From NCBI GenBank assembly GCA_024763435.1, contig JANTFN010000046.1, positions 1-10,337 on the forward strand: 10,337 nt of DNA, given 5' to 3'. The notes below the pieces were generated by a model that was not told the origin of the DNA, ran no database searches, and saw only the letters and a list, made by a program, of their open reading frames with translations. The translations under genes were made by a program, and so were the position numbers. How positions within the stretch are numbered: position 1 is the first letter of the stretch; each line of letters begins with the position of its first letter. Shown here one piece after another: positions 1 through 5,729 of this stretch. The DNA is from Thermodesulfobacteriota bacterium. GTDB taxonomy: Bacteria > Desulfobacterota > S145-22.

Positions 1-1
1 C

Positions 2-94
2 ATTGTCAAAGAAACCGATGGCATTTTAGTATTTGAAATCGAGGGGGGAAAACAGTTTATATTTACCCCCCTTACCCGGCGAACTTCCGGCTGA
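2..94 (+). CDS. C-terminal fragment of a possible convergent gene (partial at left edge)
   Basis: A plus-strand frame is open from the left edge to a TGA at 92-94 and gives 30 residues, beginning IVKETDGILVFEIEGG and ending in TRRTSG. The alternating hydrophobic and charged pattern looks like beta strands of a real protein, and its stop lies one base from the stop of the minus-strand fmdB-like gene, as in a convergent pair. No family is recognisable from so short a tail. It could be a chance open frame; the minus strand here offers only an ATG at 24-22 with no ribosome binding site. The function is unknown. Confidence 0.4.
   Translation: MVKETDGILVFEIEGGKQFIFTPLTRRTSG
42..72 (-). terminator. 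Possible GC-rich hairpin between convergent gene ends
   Basis: AGGGGGG at 42-48 can pair with CCCCCCT at 66-72 around a 17-base loop, giving a 7-bp stem about 25 bases past the stop of the fmdB-like gene. In the minus-strand direction the stem is followed by CGATTTCAAATAC, not a clean T-run, so it is not a canonical intrinsic terminator. The position, after the last gene of the operon and at a convergent junction, is its main support. It also lies inside the putative plus-strand coding tail, which weakens the call. Confidence 0.22.
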
Positions 95-95
95 A

Positions 96-296
96 TTATC
101 TTCCACAGGTCGCACAGCTTGAAGCACCGCATCCAGAGCATGAGGATGCCTTGGACGACATGGACGAAAAGGCAGACACGCATTTTTTCACGTCGCTGGA
201 CCCACATTCAGGACAGGTAACACCCTTCTCACCCACTTTAACCACTTTTTCAAATGAGAGGTGACAATGCGAACACTGATACTCGTAAATGGGCAT
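96..296 (-). CDS. FmdB-family zinc-ribbon protein
   Basis: A complete 66-residue protein. The start MPIYEYQCSHC is the hallmark of the FmdB family (CxxC_CxxC_SSSS domain). Cys8/Cys11 and Cys28/Cys31 form the two CxxC knuckles of a zinc ribbon. A Ser-rich stretch follows (residues 42-52), then a second cluster, Cys53, 56, 61 and 64, near the C-terminus. The family is named after a putative regulator of formylmethanofuran dehydrogenase expression in a methylotroph, but its biochemical role is not established. Small members often accompany C1 and anaerobic-metabolism genes. It begins 20 bases after the hdrB stop, with an AAGGA-type ribosome binding site just past that stop, so it is probably the last gene of this operon. 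The family call is firm; a role in metal insertion or regulation of the complex is only inference. Confidence 0.85.
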   Translation of the reverse strand: MPIYEYQCSHCHLSFEKVVKVGEKGVTCPECGSSDVKKCVSAFSSMSSKASSCSGCGASSCATCGR

Positions 297-316
297 CTGA
301 AGGGATTTTCCTTCTT

Positions 317-1180
317 TTAAATGGCCCCAAGCGCGGGAAATGGATTGACAATAACCTTCTCCAGACCGACATCTCGCGTGGTAGCACCAAACGCCAACCC
401 CATCAACTGGCTGAAATAAAGGACAGGAAGGTCATAAAACGCGCCAAATTTATTCCCAATATCTTTTTGTCTTAAATCAAGGTTTGACTGACAGAGCGGG
501 CAAGCCACCGCGACACAATCCGCCCCGGCGTCCTTCGCGCCTTCAAGGACCTTGTTGGTCAAGTCCAGCGCCACATCCGTTTCCGCGAGGCTCATACTTA
601 CGCCGCAGCAATCTGTTTTAAATGACCAGTCCACGGTTTCCGCTCCTACCGCACGCATTAAATCATCCATGCTGTGAGGATTTTCCACATCGTCAAACTG
701 GGCAATATGCGGCGGGCGGGTTAACAGGCACCCATAATAACAGGCAACCTTTAATCCCTTTAAGGGTTTTTCCACGGCCATTTTTACCCTGTCGAGGCCC
801 ACATCATTCAAAAAAACATCGAGGATGTTCCGAACCTTTACGTTGCCCTGGTAGGGCGTTTCCAGGACCTTTTCAACGTTTGATTTCAGCTTTTCATCTT
901 CATCCATCTCCATACTTGCTACCTTCAAGCGCGTTAAACAGGCAACGCACGGGGCAATCACCTGATGGAGTCCCATGGCCTCTGTCTGAACCAGCGCTTT
1001 GGCCGGAAGGGCAATAGACAAAAGGTGAGATGTCGCGTGGGCGGATGACGCCCCACAACAAACCCAATCGGGGATCTCAACCAGGTCAACACCGGCAAGA
1101 CCGCAGCACGCGCGTATGGATAAATCGTACTCTTTCGCCGAAGATTCAAGAGAACACCCGGGATAATATGCGTATTTCAT
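317..1180 (-). CDS. hdrB: Heterodisulfide reductase-like subunit B (HdrB)
   Basis: A complete 287-residue protein, the usual HdrB length, with two CCG domains. The first has Cys9, Cys41-Cys42 and Cys78/Cys81; the second has Cys151, Cys191-Cys192 and Cys227/Cys230. These fit the family pattern C-x31-39-CC-x34-36-CxxC. In methanogen HdrB these residues bind two noncubane [4Fe-4S] clusters that reduce the CoM-S-S-CoB disulfide. No such substrate is expected here. In the MetVF-associated complex HdrBC is thought to relay electrons between HdrA and the methylenetetrahydrofolate reductase, which is inference from the Moorella precedent. The protein is soluble, with no signal peptide or membrane span. 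Its ATG overlaps the hdrC stop in an ATGA, so the two are translationally coupled, as expected for tightly associated subunits. Both clusters keep all their cysteines, so it looks functional. Confidence 0.93.
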   Translation of the reverse strand: MKYAYYPGCSLESSAKEYDLSIRACCGLAGVDLVEIPDWVCCGASSAHATSHLLSIALPAKALVQTEAMGLHQVIAPCVACLTRLKVASMEMDEDEKLKSNVEKVLETPYQGNVKVRNILDVFLNDVGLDRVKMAVEKPLKGLKVACYYGCLLTRPPHIAQFDDVENPHSMDDLMRAVGAETVDWSFKTDCCGVSMSLAETDVALDLTNKVLEGAKDAGADCVAVACPLCQSNLDLRQKDIGNKFGAFYDLPVLYFSQLMGLAFGATTRDVGLEKVIVNPFPALGAI

Positions 1181-1740
1181 TCCTGAAGCTCCTCTATTTT
1201 TTTAACATTTTCAAATATTTTTTTCACAGATTCAAGGTTTTTAACCTTGTGGGGCAACAATTTTAATTTTCCCTTTGAGAACATGACAGGCCCAAGTCCG
1301 GCATCCTTCAGGGGATCCAGGAGGGCCAGATTCAAATCCATCGCAAATCCCATTTCGTAAAGCCGCCCATACGATCTGACGGAATTCAAAAAAACTTCAT
1401 GGAAGGACTTCATGGATTCCACAGGAATATAATATTCCCCTTTTATGGCCATCTCCCGCAAAACATCCATGACCTCCACAATCTCTATGCCCTGCGGGCA
1501 GCGCGTGGCACATGTCTCACACGAGACACACCACCACATGGTATCTCCAGCCAGGACATCCTCTTTTCTCCCCAACTGAACCGCACGCATCATCTCATTT
1601 ACCTTCACCTTCATCTTGAAGGCCATCGGACATCCCATTGTGCATTTCCTGCACTGGTAGCATGTCAGCACATCCTGACCACATGCCGCCTCAATTTCCT
1701 TCGCAAAAAAAGACACATCTCCCTTAATCGCAGCTTTCAT
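1177..1740 (-). CDS. hdrC: Heterodisulfide reductase-like subunit C (HdrC)
   Basis: A complete 187-residue iron-sulfur protein. Two [4Fe-4S] motifs are intact: Cys27-x2-Cys30-x2-Cys33-x3-Cys37-Pro and Cys71-x2-Cys74-x2-Cys77-x3-Cys81-Pro. The stretches YQCRKCTMGCP and WWCVSCETCATRCP are typical of HdrC. A mostly helical C-terminal half ends in a lysine-rich tail. It is soluble, unlike the membrane-linked HdrDE type. HdrC carries electrons between the HdrA flavin and clusters and HdrB. The start has a strong site, CGGAGGA at 1751-1757, ten bases upstream, after a 42-base gap from the histidine kinase; this is the largest gap in the operon but shows no convincing terminator or promoter. The identity is secure. 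That it serves the MetVF complex rather than another partner is inferred from the shared operon. Confidence 0.93.
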   Translation of the reverse strand: MKAAIKGDVSFFAKEIEAACGQDVLTCYQCRKCTMGCPMAFKMKVKVNEMMRAVQLGRKEDVLAGDTMWWCVSCETCATRCPQGIEIVEVMDVLREMAIKGEYYIPVESMKSFHEVFLNSVRSYGRLYEMGFAMDLNLALLDPLKDAGLGPVMFSKGKLKLLPHKVKNLESVKKIFENVKKIEELQE

Positions 1741-1782
1741 ATCAAAACCATCCTCCGAAACGATTTATTTTTTACGGAACCC

Positions 1783-3273
1783 TTATGATTTCAAAACGGT
1801 CGGCAATCGGACCGTAAAACTTGTCCCCTGATTTTCAACGCTTTTAACATCAATAGTTCCCAGATGGGCATCAACAACCTGCTTCACAATCGAAAGGCCA
1901 AGACCTGTGCCCACTATCTGTCGTGTTTTTTCTGTTTTAACCCTGTAAAAACGTTCAAATATCCTGGGAAGGGCCTTTTCTGAAATCCCTATCCCGGTAT
2001 CTTTCACATCAATCCGTATATATTCTCCTTCCCTTTTGCATGTCACCTGAACCAGTCCCCCTTCGGGGGTATATTTAATAGCATTACTTATAAGATTGGT
2101 AAAGACCCCTTCTATATTCGGGGGATCCGCGTTGATAACCGGGAGGGTTTTCTCAATCTCAAATTCCAGCGTCAGGCCCTTTTGTTCGGCCTGAGACCTC
2201 ATAAGCTCAACAACCCGGGAAAGCATATCGCCAATCTCTACCGGCTCCATGTACTGCGCCTGCATACCCGCCTCTATTTTGGAAAGATCCAACAGGTCCC
2301 TGACCAGGTCAAGCAATCCCTTGGCACGTTCCTTGGCACGTCCGAGCATCTTTGCCTGCCGCTCATTTATTTCACCGGCAAGCCCTTTCAGGATAACGGT
2401 CAACTGCTGTTCGATGGCGGCCACGGGGGCCCGAAGTTCATGTGTCACCATGGCAACAAAATCGGCCTTCATCCGCTCCAGTTCCTTAAGCTGCGTAATA
2501 TCCTGTAAAACCGCGACACACCCCAGAAGTGACTTATCCTCATCAGTTACCGGAACAGCATGGCACCGCAGAAAAACATCGCGGCCGTCCTTCTGCAGCA
2601 GTATCTCCTGGCTGACCCCTGAAAGGTTCTCCCCTTTTTCCAGAACTTCCTTAACGGTTTCGGAAAGTTTTTCAAGGGGAACATCATCAATCGCCTTTCC
2701 CAGTGCCTCCTCCGCGGAAACGGAAAGAAAACGGGTAACGGCCGGGTTAAGCAGCGCCATCACACCCTCTTTATCTACAACAAGCACGCCGTCCGTCATA
2801 CTGTTAATAATCGTGTGAGTTTTGCTTTTTTCCTTGGCAACATCCCTGAGGCTTTTTCTTGCTTCTTCCCGAAGGCGTTTTGTCTCTTCTTCCAGCGCCT
2901 TTTTTTCAAGGGCCCTGTGGACAACAATCCGAAGCTGATCCGGCGTAAAAGGCTTGGGAATAAAATCATACGCCCCTTTTTTCATTGCCTCCACCGCTGT
3001 GTCCACCGTCGCATAGCCTGTTACAACAATGACAAGAATAGACGATGCCACGCCCTTGACCTGCTCAAGGACTTCCATTCCGCTCATCCCCGGCATCATC
3101 AGATCCAGAAGCATAATGTCAAATTTTTCCGGGGTTTCTTTTACAAGTTCGAGGCCAGCTTCACCATTTTCCGCGGTAACAACAGCCATCTTATCCTTTG
3201 TGAGGATACGACTGCTGCCATCCCGCATAATGGCTTCATCATCAATAACGATGATTGTCGGATTTTCGACCAT
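1783..3273 (-). CDS. Soluble hybrid sensor histidine kinase (REC-PAS-HisKA-HATPase)
   Basis: A complete 496-residue protein with no membrane segment. Residues 5-120 form a receiver domain: acidic Asp11/Asp12, phospho-acceptor Asp57, Thr85 and Lys107. A charged, probably coiled-coil linker follows (about 120-150), then a PAS domain (about 152-262). The HisKA helix has phospho-acceptor His278 in VTHELRAP, and the HATPase domain shows the N box (Asn393/Asn397), G1 (DTGIGI, Asp425), F box (about 438-443) and G2 (GTGLGL, 455-460). All catalytic residues are present. An N-terminal receiver on a cytoplasmic kinase suggests it is switched by another phosphodonor, with PAS sensing an internal signal. 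Cys237 and Cys252 lie in the PAS region, but no cofactor site can be assigned. It follows the response-regulator gene by 19 bases, with a GGAAGG site. Its target and output are unknown. Confidence 0.93.
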   Translation of the reverse strand: MVENPTIIVIDDEAIMRDGSSRILTKDKMAVVTAENGEAGLELVKETPEKFDIMLLDLMMPGMSGMEVLEQVKGVASSILVIVVTGYATVDTAVEAMKKGAYDFIPKPFTPDQLRIVVHRALEKKALEEETKRLREEARKSLRDVAKEKSKTHTIINSMTDGVLVVDKEGVMALLNPAVTRFLSVSAEEALGKAIDDVPLEKLSETVKEVLEKGENLSGVSQEILLQKDGRDVFLRCHAVPVTDEDKSLLGCVAVLQDITQLKELERMKADFVAMVTHELRAPVAAIEQQLTVILKGLAGEINERQAKMLGRAKERAKGLLDLVRDLLDLSKIEAGMQAQYMEPVEIGDMLSRVVELMRSQAEQKGLTLEFEIEKTLPVINADPPNIEGVFTNLISNAIKYTPEGGLVQVTCKREGEYIRIDVKDTGIGISEKALPRIFERFYRVKTEKTRQIVGTGLGLSIVKQVVDAHLGTIDVKSVENQGTSFTVRLPTVLKS

Positions 3274-3292
3274 AACACCTTCCCGGGTAAAA

Positions 3293-3673
3293 TTACTTTA
3301 CCAGAAGCGCTTCTATCCTGTTGACCAGTTCCTCGGGTTCAACCGGTTTGTCCATATAATCTTCCGCCTCGGTTTCCAAACCCATCTGCGGTGTGTACTT
3401 CGTGGAAGTGATATGGGAAACCACCGCCGTCAGCAACAGAATAGGTATCTGCTTAAGGTTTTCATCCGTTTTGAGCTCTTTCGCAACCGCATACCCATCT
3501 TTATCGGGCATCATTACATCCAGCACGATAAGATCGGGTTCTTCAACCTTGGCCATCTCAATACCTTCTACACCGCCATAGGCGGCCGCAACATCATACC
3601 CCTTACTTTCCAGAATCATGGAAACCGCTTCAACCAGATCAGGGTCATCGTCAACAATCAATATCTTCGCCAT
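3293..3673 (-). CDS. Stand-alone receiver-domain response regulator
   Basis: A complete 126-residue protein made of a single receiver domain. The acidic pair Asp8/Asp9 sits in ILIVDDD, the phospho-acceptor is Asp52 in VLDVMMPD, the switch Thr is Thr82 and the conserved Lys is Lys109 in DKPV. There is no DNA-binding or enzymatic output domain, so it must act through protein contacts or as a relay, in the manner of CheY or Spo0F. The segment between Thr82 and Lys109 is about five residues longer than in CheY or PhoB. The start is fixed by AGGAGG at 3679-3684, five bases before the ATG. It sits 24 bases after metF and 19 before the hybrid kinase. It is likely a partner of that kinase, whose own N-terminal receiver may be a second station in a relay; the pairing is inferred from adjacency. 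Confidence 0.93.
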   Translation of the reverse strand: MAKILIVDDDPDLVEAVSMILESKGYDVAAAYGGVEGIEMAKVEEPDLIVLDVMMPDKDGYAVAKELKTDENLKQIPILLLTAVVSHITSTKYTPQMGLETEAEDYMDKPVEPEELVNRIEALLVK

Positions 3674-3697
3674 TTTAGCCTCCTTATTTGTTTTTGT

Positions 3698-4621
3698 TTA
3701 TACATCGGGCCGGGGAGATAAACCAGCACGTTCAACAATCTCCGGGACACGGTCCTCCCATTCGATTGCCATAATATGCACCCCCCTGACACCTTCAATT
3801 TCCTTCATTTTCTGAATGGTTTCTACGCAAATGGTAATCCCCTCATCCGCGCGTTTTTCCTTAGGAACCCCCTTCATCCTCTCAATAACTTCGTCGGGGA
3901 CATCCATACCGGGGACCATGTTCTTCATGTATTTCGCCATCCCCACCGACTTCATGGGGGTAACCCCGGCGAGGATATGCACCTTTTCGTGCAGTCCTCT
4001 GTCACGGACGCCCTTCATCCATTCCTCAAATTTATCAATGTTGTAGATACATTGCGTCTGGACAAAATCCACACCTGCTGCCACTTTTTTCGCCAGGCGA
4101 GGCACCCGTATTTCAAAGGGGTCCGCGAAGGGATTACACGCGGCACCAATGAAAAGTTTTGGCGCCCCTTTAATCTCATCCCCTTCGATGAAGGTCCCTT
4201 CATCCCGCATCTTCCTGACGGAATGTATCAATTGGATTGAATCCATATCATAGACATTCTTTGCTTTTGGATGATCCCCAAAAACCTGGTGATCGCCGGA
4301 CAGGCACAGAATATTGTTTACCCCAACCGCGGCCGCCCCAAGGATGTCGCTTTGAATAGCAATACGGTTCCGGTCCCGGGTAACCATCTGCAGGACAGGA
4401 TCAAGCCCCATTCCTTTCAGGATAAAGCAGGAAGCGGCGCTGGACATCCGGACAACAGACGTCTGATTGTCCGTCACATTGATAGCGTCCACCACTCCCT
4501 TGAGCAGCGCTCCTTTTTTTTGAATAACTTCGGCATCCGCGCCCCTCGGAGGACCGCATTCTGAGGTTACGGCAAATTCCCCCTTCTCAAGAACCTTTTC
4601 AAGACGGCTGGCTGACTTCAT
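3698..4621 (-). CDS. metF: Methylenetetrahydrofolate reductase, MetF subunit (MetVF type)
   Basis: A 307-residue flavoprotein of the methylenetetrahydrofolate reductase TIM-barrel family. It interconverts 5,10-methylene-THF and 5-methyl-THF in the methyl branch of the Wood-Ljungdahl pathway. SECGPPRGAD near residues 20-29 corresponds to the EFFPP motif of E. coli MetF, placing the catalytic Glu at Glu21. LSGD at 107-110 matches the conserved Gly-Asp near the flavin, and FVQTQ at 187-191 matches the folate-binding Gln region. I use the ATG at 4621 rather than an in-frame ATG at 4678, because 4621 overlaps the metV stop as ATGA, has GGGAGGA nine bases upstream and matches the family N-terminus. 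Adjacent metV, mvhD and hdrABC indicate the MetVF type, in which MetF does not take electrons directly from NAD(P)H. Flavin type cannot be told from sequence. Confidence 0.93.
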   Translation of the reverse strand: MKSASRLEKVLEKGEFAVTSECGPPRGADAEVIQKKGALLKGVVDAINVTDNQTSVVRMSSAASCFILKGMGLDPVLQMVTRDRNRIAIQSDILGAAAVGVNNILCLSGDHQVFGDHPKAKNVYDMDSIQLIHSVRKMRDEGTFIEGDEIKGAPKLFIGAACNPFADPFEIRVPRLAKKVAAGVDFVQTQCIYNIDKFEEWMKGVRDRGLHEKVHILAGVTPMKSVGMAKYMKNMVPGMDVPDEVIERMKGVPKEKRADEGITICVETIQKMKEIEGVRGVHIMAIEWEDRVPEIVERAGLSPRPDV

Positions 4622-5286
4622 ATTCTCAAATCCTCCCTTACCACCTTTCTCGGCCCGCCAGCCCTGCTGGAAGACCAATCCTTTATGGGAATATATTCTT
4701 CATATTTATCAAGCTGTCCAAGCTGTTTCAGCCTCTCAATAATCAACTGCCAGCCGCACACAATTTCTTTATTGACCTCACATTTTCCGTCAGAAGATCC
4801 TCCGCACGGGCCGTTCATCAGGCTTTTCGAGCACCTTGAAACAGGGCAAATCCCCCCCGTCAGATGCAGGATACAGTTACCGCAGGCCTGACATCGTTCC
4901 GTCCAGAGCCCCTGTTCTTCCGTAACCCCGATAAACGTCGTATTAACAGCGGGAAAGACCGGCATTTCCGGATACGACTCCGCGACAAACTGGACGCCCG
5001 CGCCGCACGCCATGGATAAAATGGCATCATAATTGGCAACCTGCGTTCGTATCTGTTCAATATATTCATGATCACACTGCCGCTCCAGGGAAAACTCCAG
5101 AATATCAATGGCGCGGCCCTTCTGTTTTCTGGACAGACGTAATTCCGCAGCTAATATCCCCACCTCTTTTTCACCCCCGACGGAGCAGACCGTCACACAT
5201 TCCCGGCACCCCAGCACAATAATACGCTCAAAAGGGTCAATCATGGCCTCAATTTCTTCCATGGGTTTTCTTGATCCCACTATCAT
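4618..5286 (-). CDS. metV: MetV, iron-sulfur/zinc partner of methylenetetrahydrofolate reductase
   Basis: A complete 222-residue protein of the MTHFR_C (methylene-tetrahydrofolate reductase C-terminal) family. Its N-terminal half (about 1-115) resembles a small flavodoxin-like or Rossmann fold with Cys27, 30, 34, 71 and 94. The C-terminal half is Cys-rich: Cys132/135/138, 147, 152, 161, 169 and 177, including the family signature NGPCGGSSDGKCE. In MetVF enzymes MetV forms a complex with MetF and passes electrons to the MetF flavin through iron-sulfur clusters; the exact cluster and zinc ligands cannot be assigned here. Its ATG overlaps the mvhD stop (ATGA), and its own stop overlaps metF (ATGA), so MvhD, MetV and MetF are translationally coupled. 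A GGAGA site precedes the start. The family assignment is strong. Confidence 0.92.
   Translation of the reverse strand: MIVGSRKPMEEIEAMIDPFERIIVLGCRECVTVCSVGGEKEVGILAAELRLSRKQKGRAIDILEFSLERQCDHEYIEQIRTQVANYDAILSMACGAGVQFVAESYPEMPVFPAVNTTFIGVTEEQGLWTERCQACGNCILHLTGGICPVSRCSKSLMNGPCGGSSDGKCEVNKEIVCGWQLIIERLKQLGQLDKYEEYIPIKDWSSSRAGGPRKVVREDLRI
4631..4637 (-). promoter_or_regulatory. Ribosome binding site deciding the metF start
   Basis: GGGAGGA on the minus strand lies nine bases before the ATG at 4621 and inside the end of metV. It selects this ATG over the in-frame one at 4678, which would lengthen the overlap with metV to 61 bases and add 19 residues rich in Gly and Lys that are not part of the MetF fold. 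Confidence 0.8.
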
Positions 5287-5729
5287 GGTTTATCTCCACT
5301 TTTTTGGGTTTGGACAGTTTTAATCGGGCTTGGACCGAGTTTTTTAATCCGATCGACCATCTCTCTTGCCACCTCCGCAAACCGGGGGCCCATGGAGGCA
5401 GACATATTAAACATCTCCAGCCGGTCCCCACCAAAACCTATCTCATCGAGGAGTTTCTTGGCATAATGAACGCGTTTTTTCGCCCGGAAATTGCCATTGA
5501 TGAAATGACAATCCCCCTCCATGCACCCCGCCACATACACGCCATCCGCGCCATCTTCAAACGCCTTCAACAGATAAAGGATATCCACTTTCCCCGTGCA
5601 GGGAAGGCGAACAACCCGCACGTTTGGGGGATACTGCAGACGCATAGATCCCGCGAGATCCGCTGCGGTATAGGCGCAGTAATGGCAACAAAAGGCTACA
5701 ATCTTGGGTTCAAATTCTGATTCACTCAT
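5283..5729 (-). CDS. mvhD: MvhD/FlpD-family [2Fe-2S] electron-transfer subunit
   Basis: A complete 148-residue protein, the normal length for the MvhD (F420-non-reducing hydrogenase delta subunit) family. Conserved cysteines are Cys14, Cys15, Cys18 in AFCCHYCAY, Cys44 in LPCTGKVD, and Cys69/Cys74 in VAGCMEGDC. In methanogens MvhD carries a [2Fe-2S] cluster and joins a hydrogenase or formate dehydrogenase to HdrA; in the Moorella MetVF complex it accompanies HdrABC without a hydrogenase. No hydrogenase or formate dehydrogenase gene is seen here, so its donor may be HdrA itself or a subunit encoded elsewhere. Its ATG shares one base with the hdrA stop (TAATG), with a GAGGTGG site inside the hdrA end, pointing to coupled translation and a direct HdrA contact. 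Confidence 0.92.
   Translation of the reverse strand: MSESEFEPKIVAFCCHYCAYTAADLAGSMRLQYPPNVRVVRLPCTGKVDILYLLKAFEDGADGVYVAGCMEGDCHFINGNFRAKKRVHYAKKLLDEIGFGGDRLEMFNMSASMGPRFAEVAREMVDRIKKLGPSPIKTVQTQKSGDKP

Noticed and set aside
1..24. Minus-strand ATG at 24-22 as the start of another operon gene
   Set aside because: No ribosome binding site upstream and too little sequence before the edge; the plus-strand frame reads more like protein.
1741..1782. Imperfect CCG-t-AAA / TTT-CGG hairpin in the gap before hdrC
   Set aside because: Only six pairs with a bulge and no T-run; it overlaps the ribosome binding site area but is too weak to call a terminator or a switch.
2249..2818. Plus-strand open frame of 189 codons opposite the kinase
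   Set aside because: The Ser/Arg-rich composition is typical of an antisense reading, and the kinase H box and PAS region are encoded on the other strand.
3029..3721. Long plus-strand open frame (230 codons) across the regulator and kinase genes
   Set aside because: It is antisense to two clear receiver-domain proteins, shows no domain pattern and has biased low-complexity runs; it is a shadow of the coding strand.
4622..4678. Upstream in-frame ATG (4678) giving a 326-residue MetF
   Set aside because: It adds 19 residues that do not fit the MetF fold and overlaps metV by 61 bases; the ATG at 4621 has a strong ribosome binding site and an ATGA junction.
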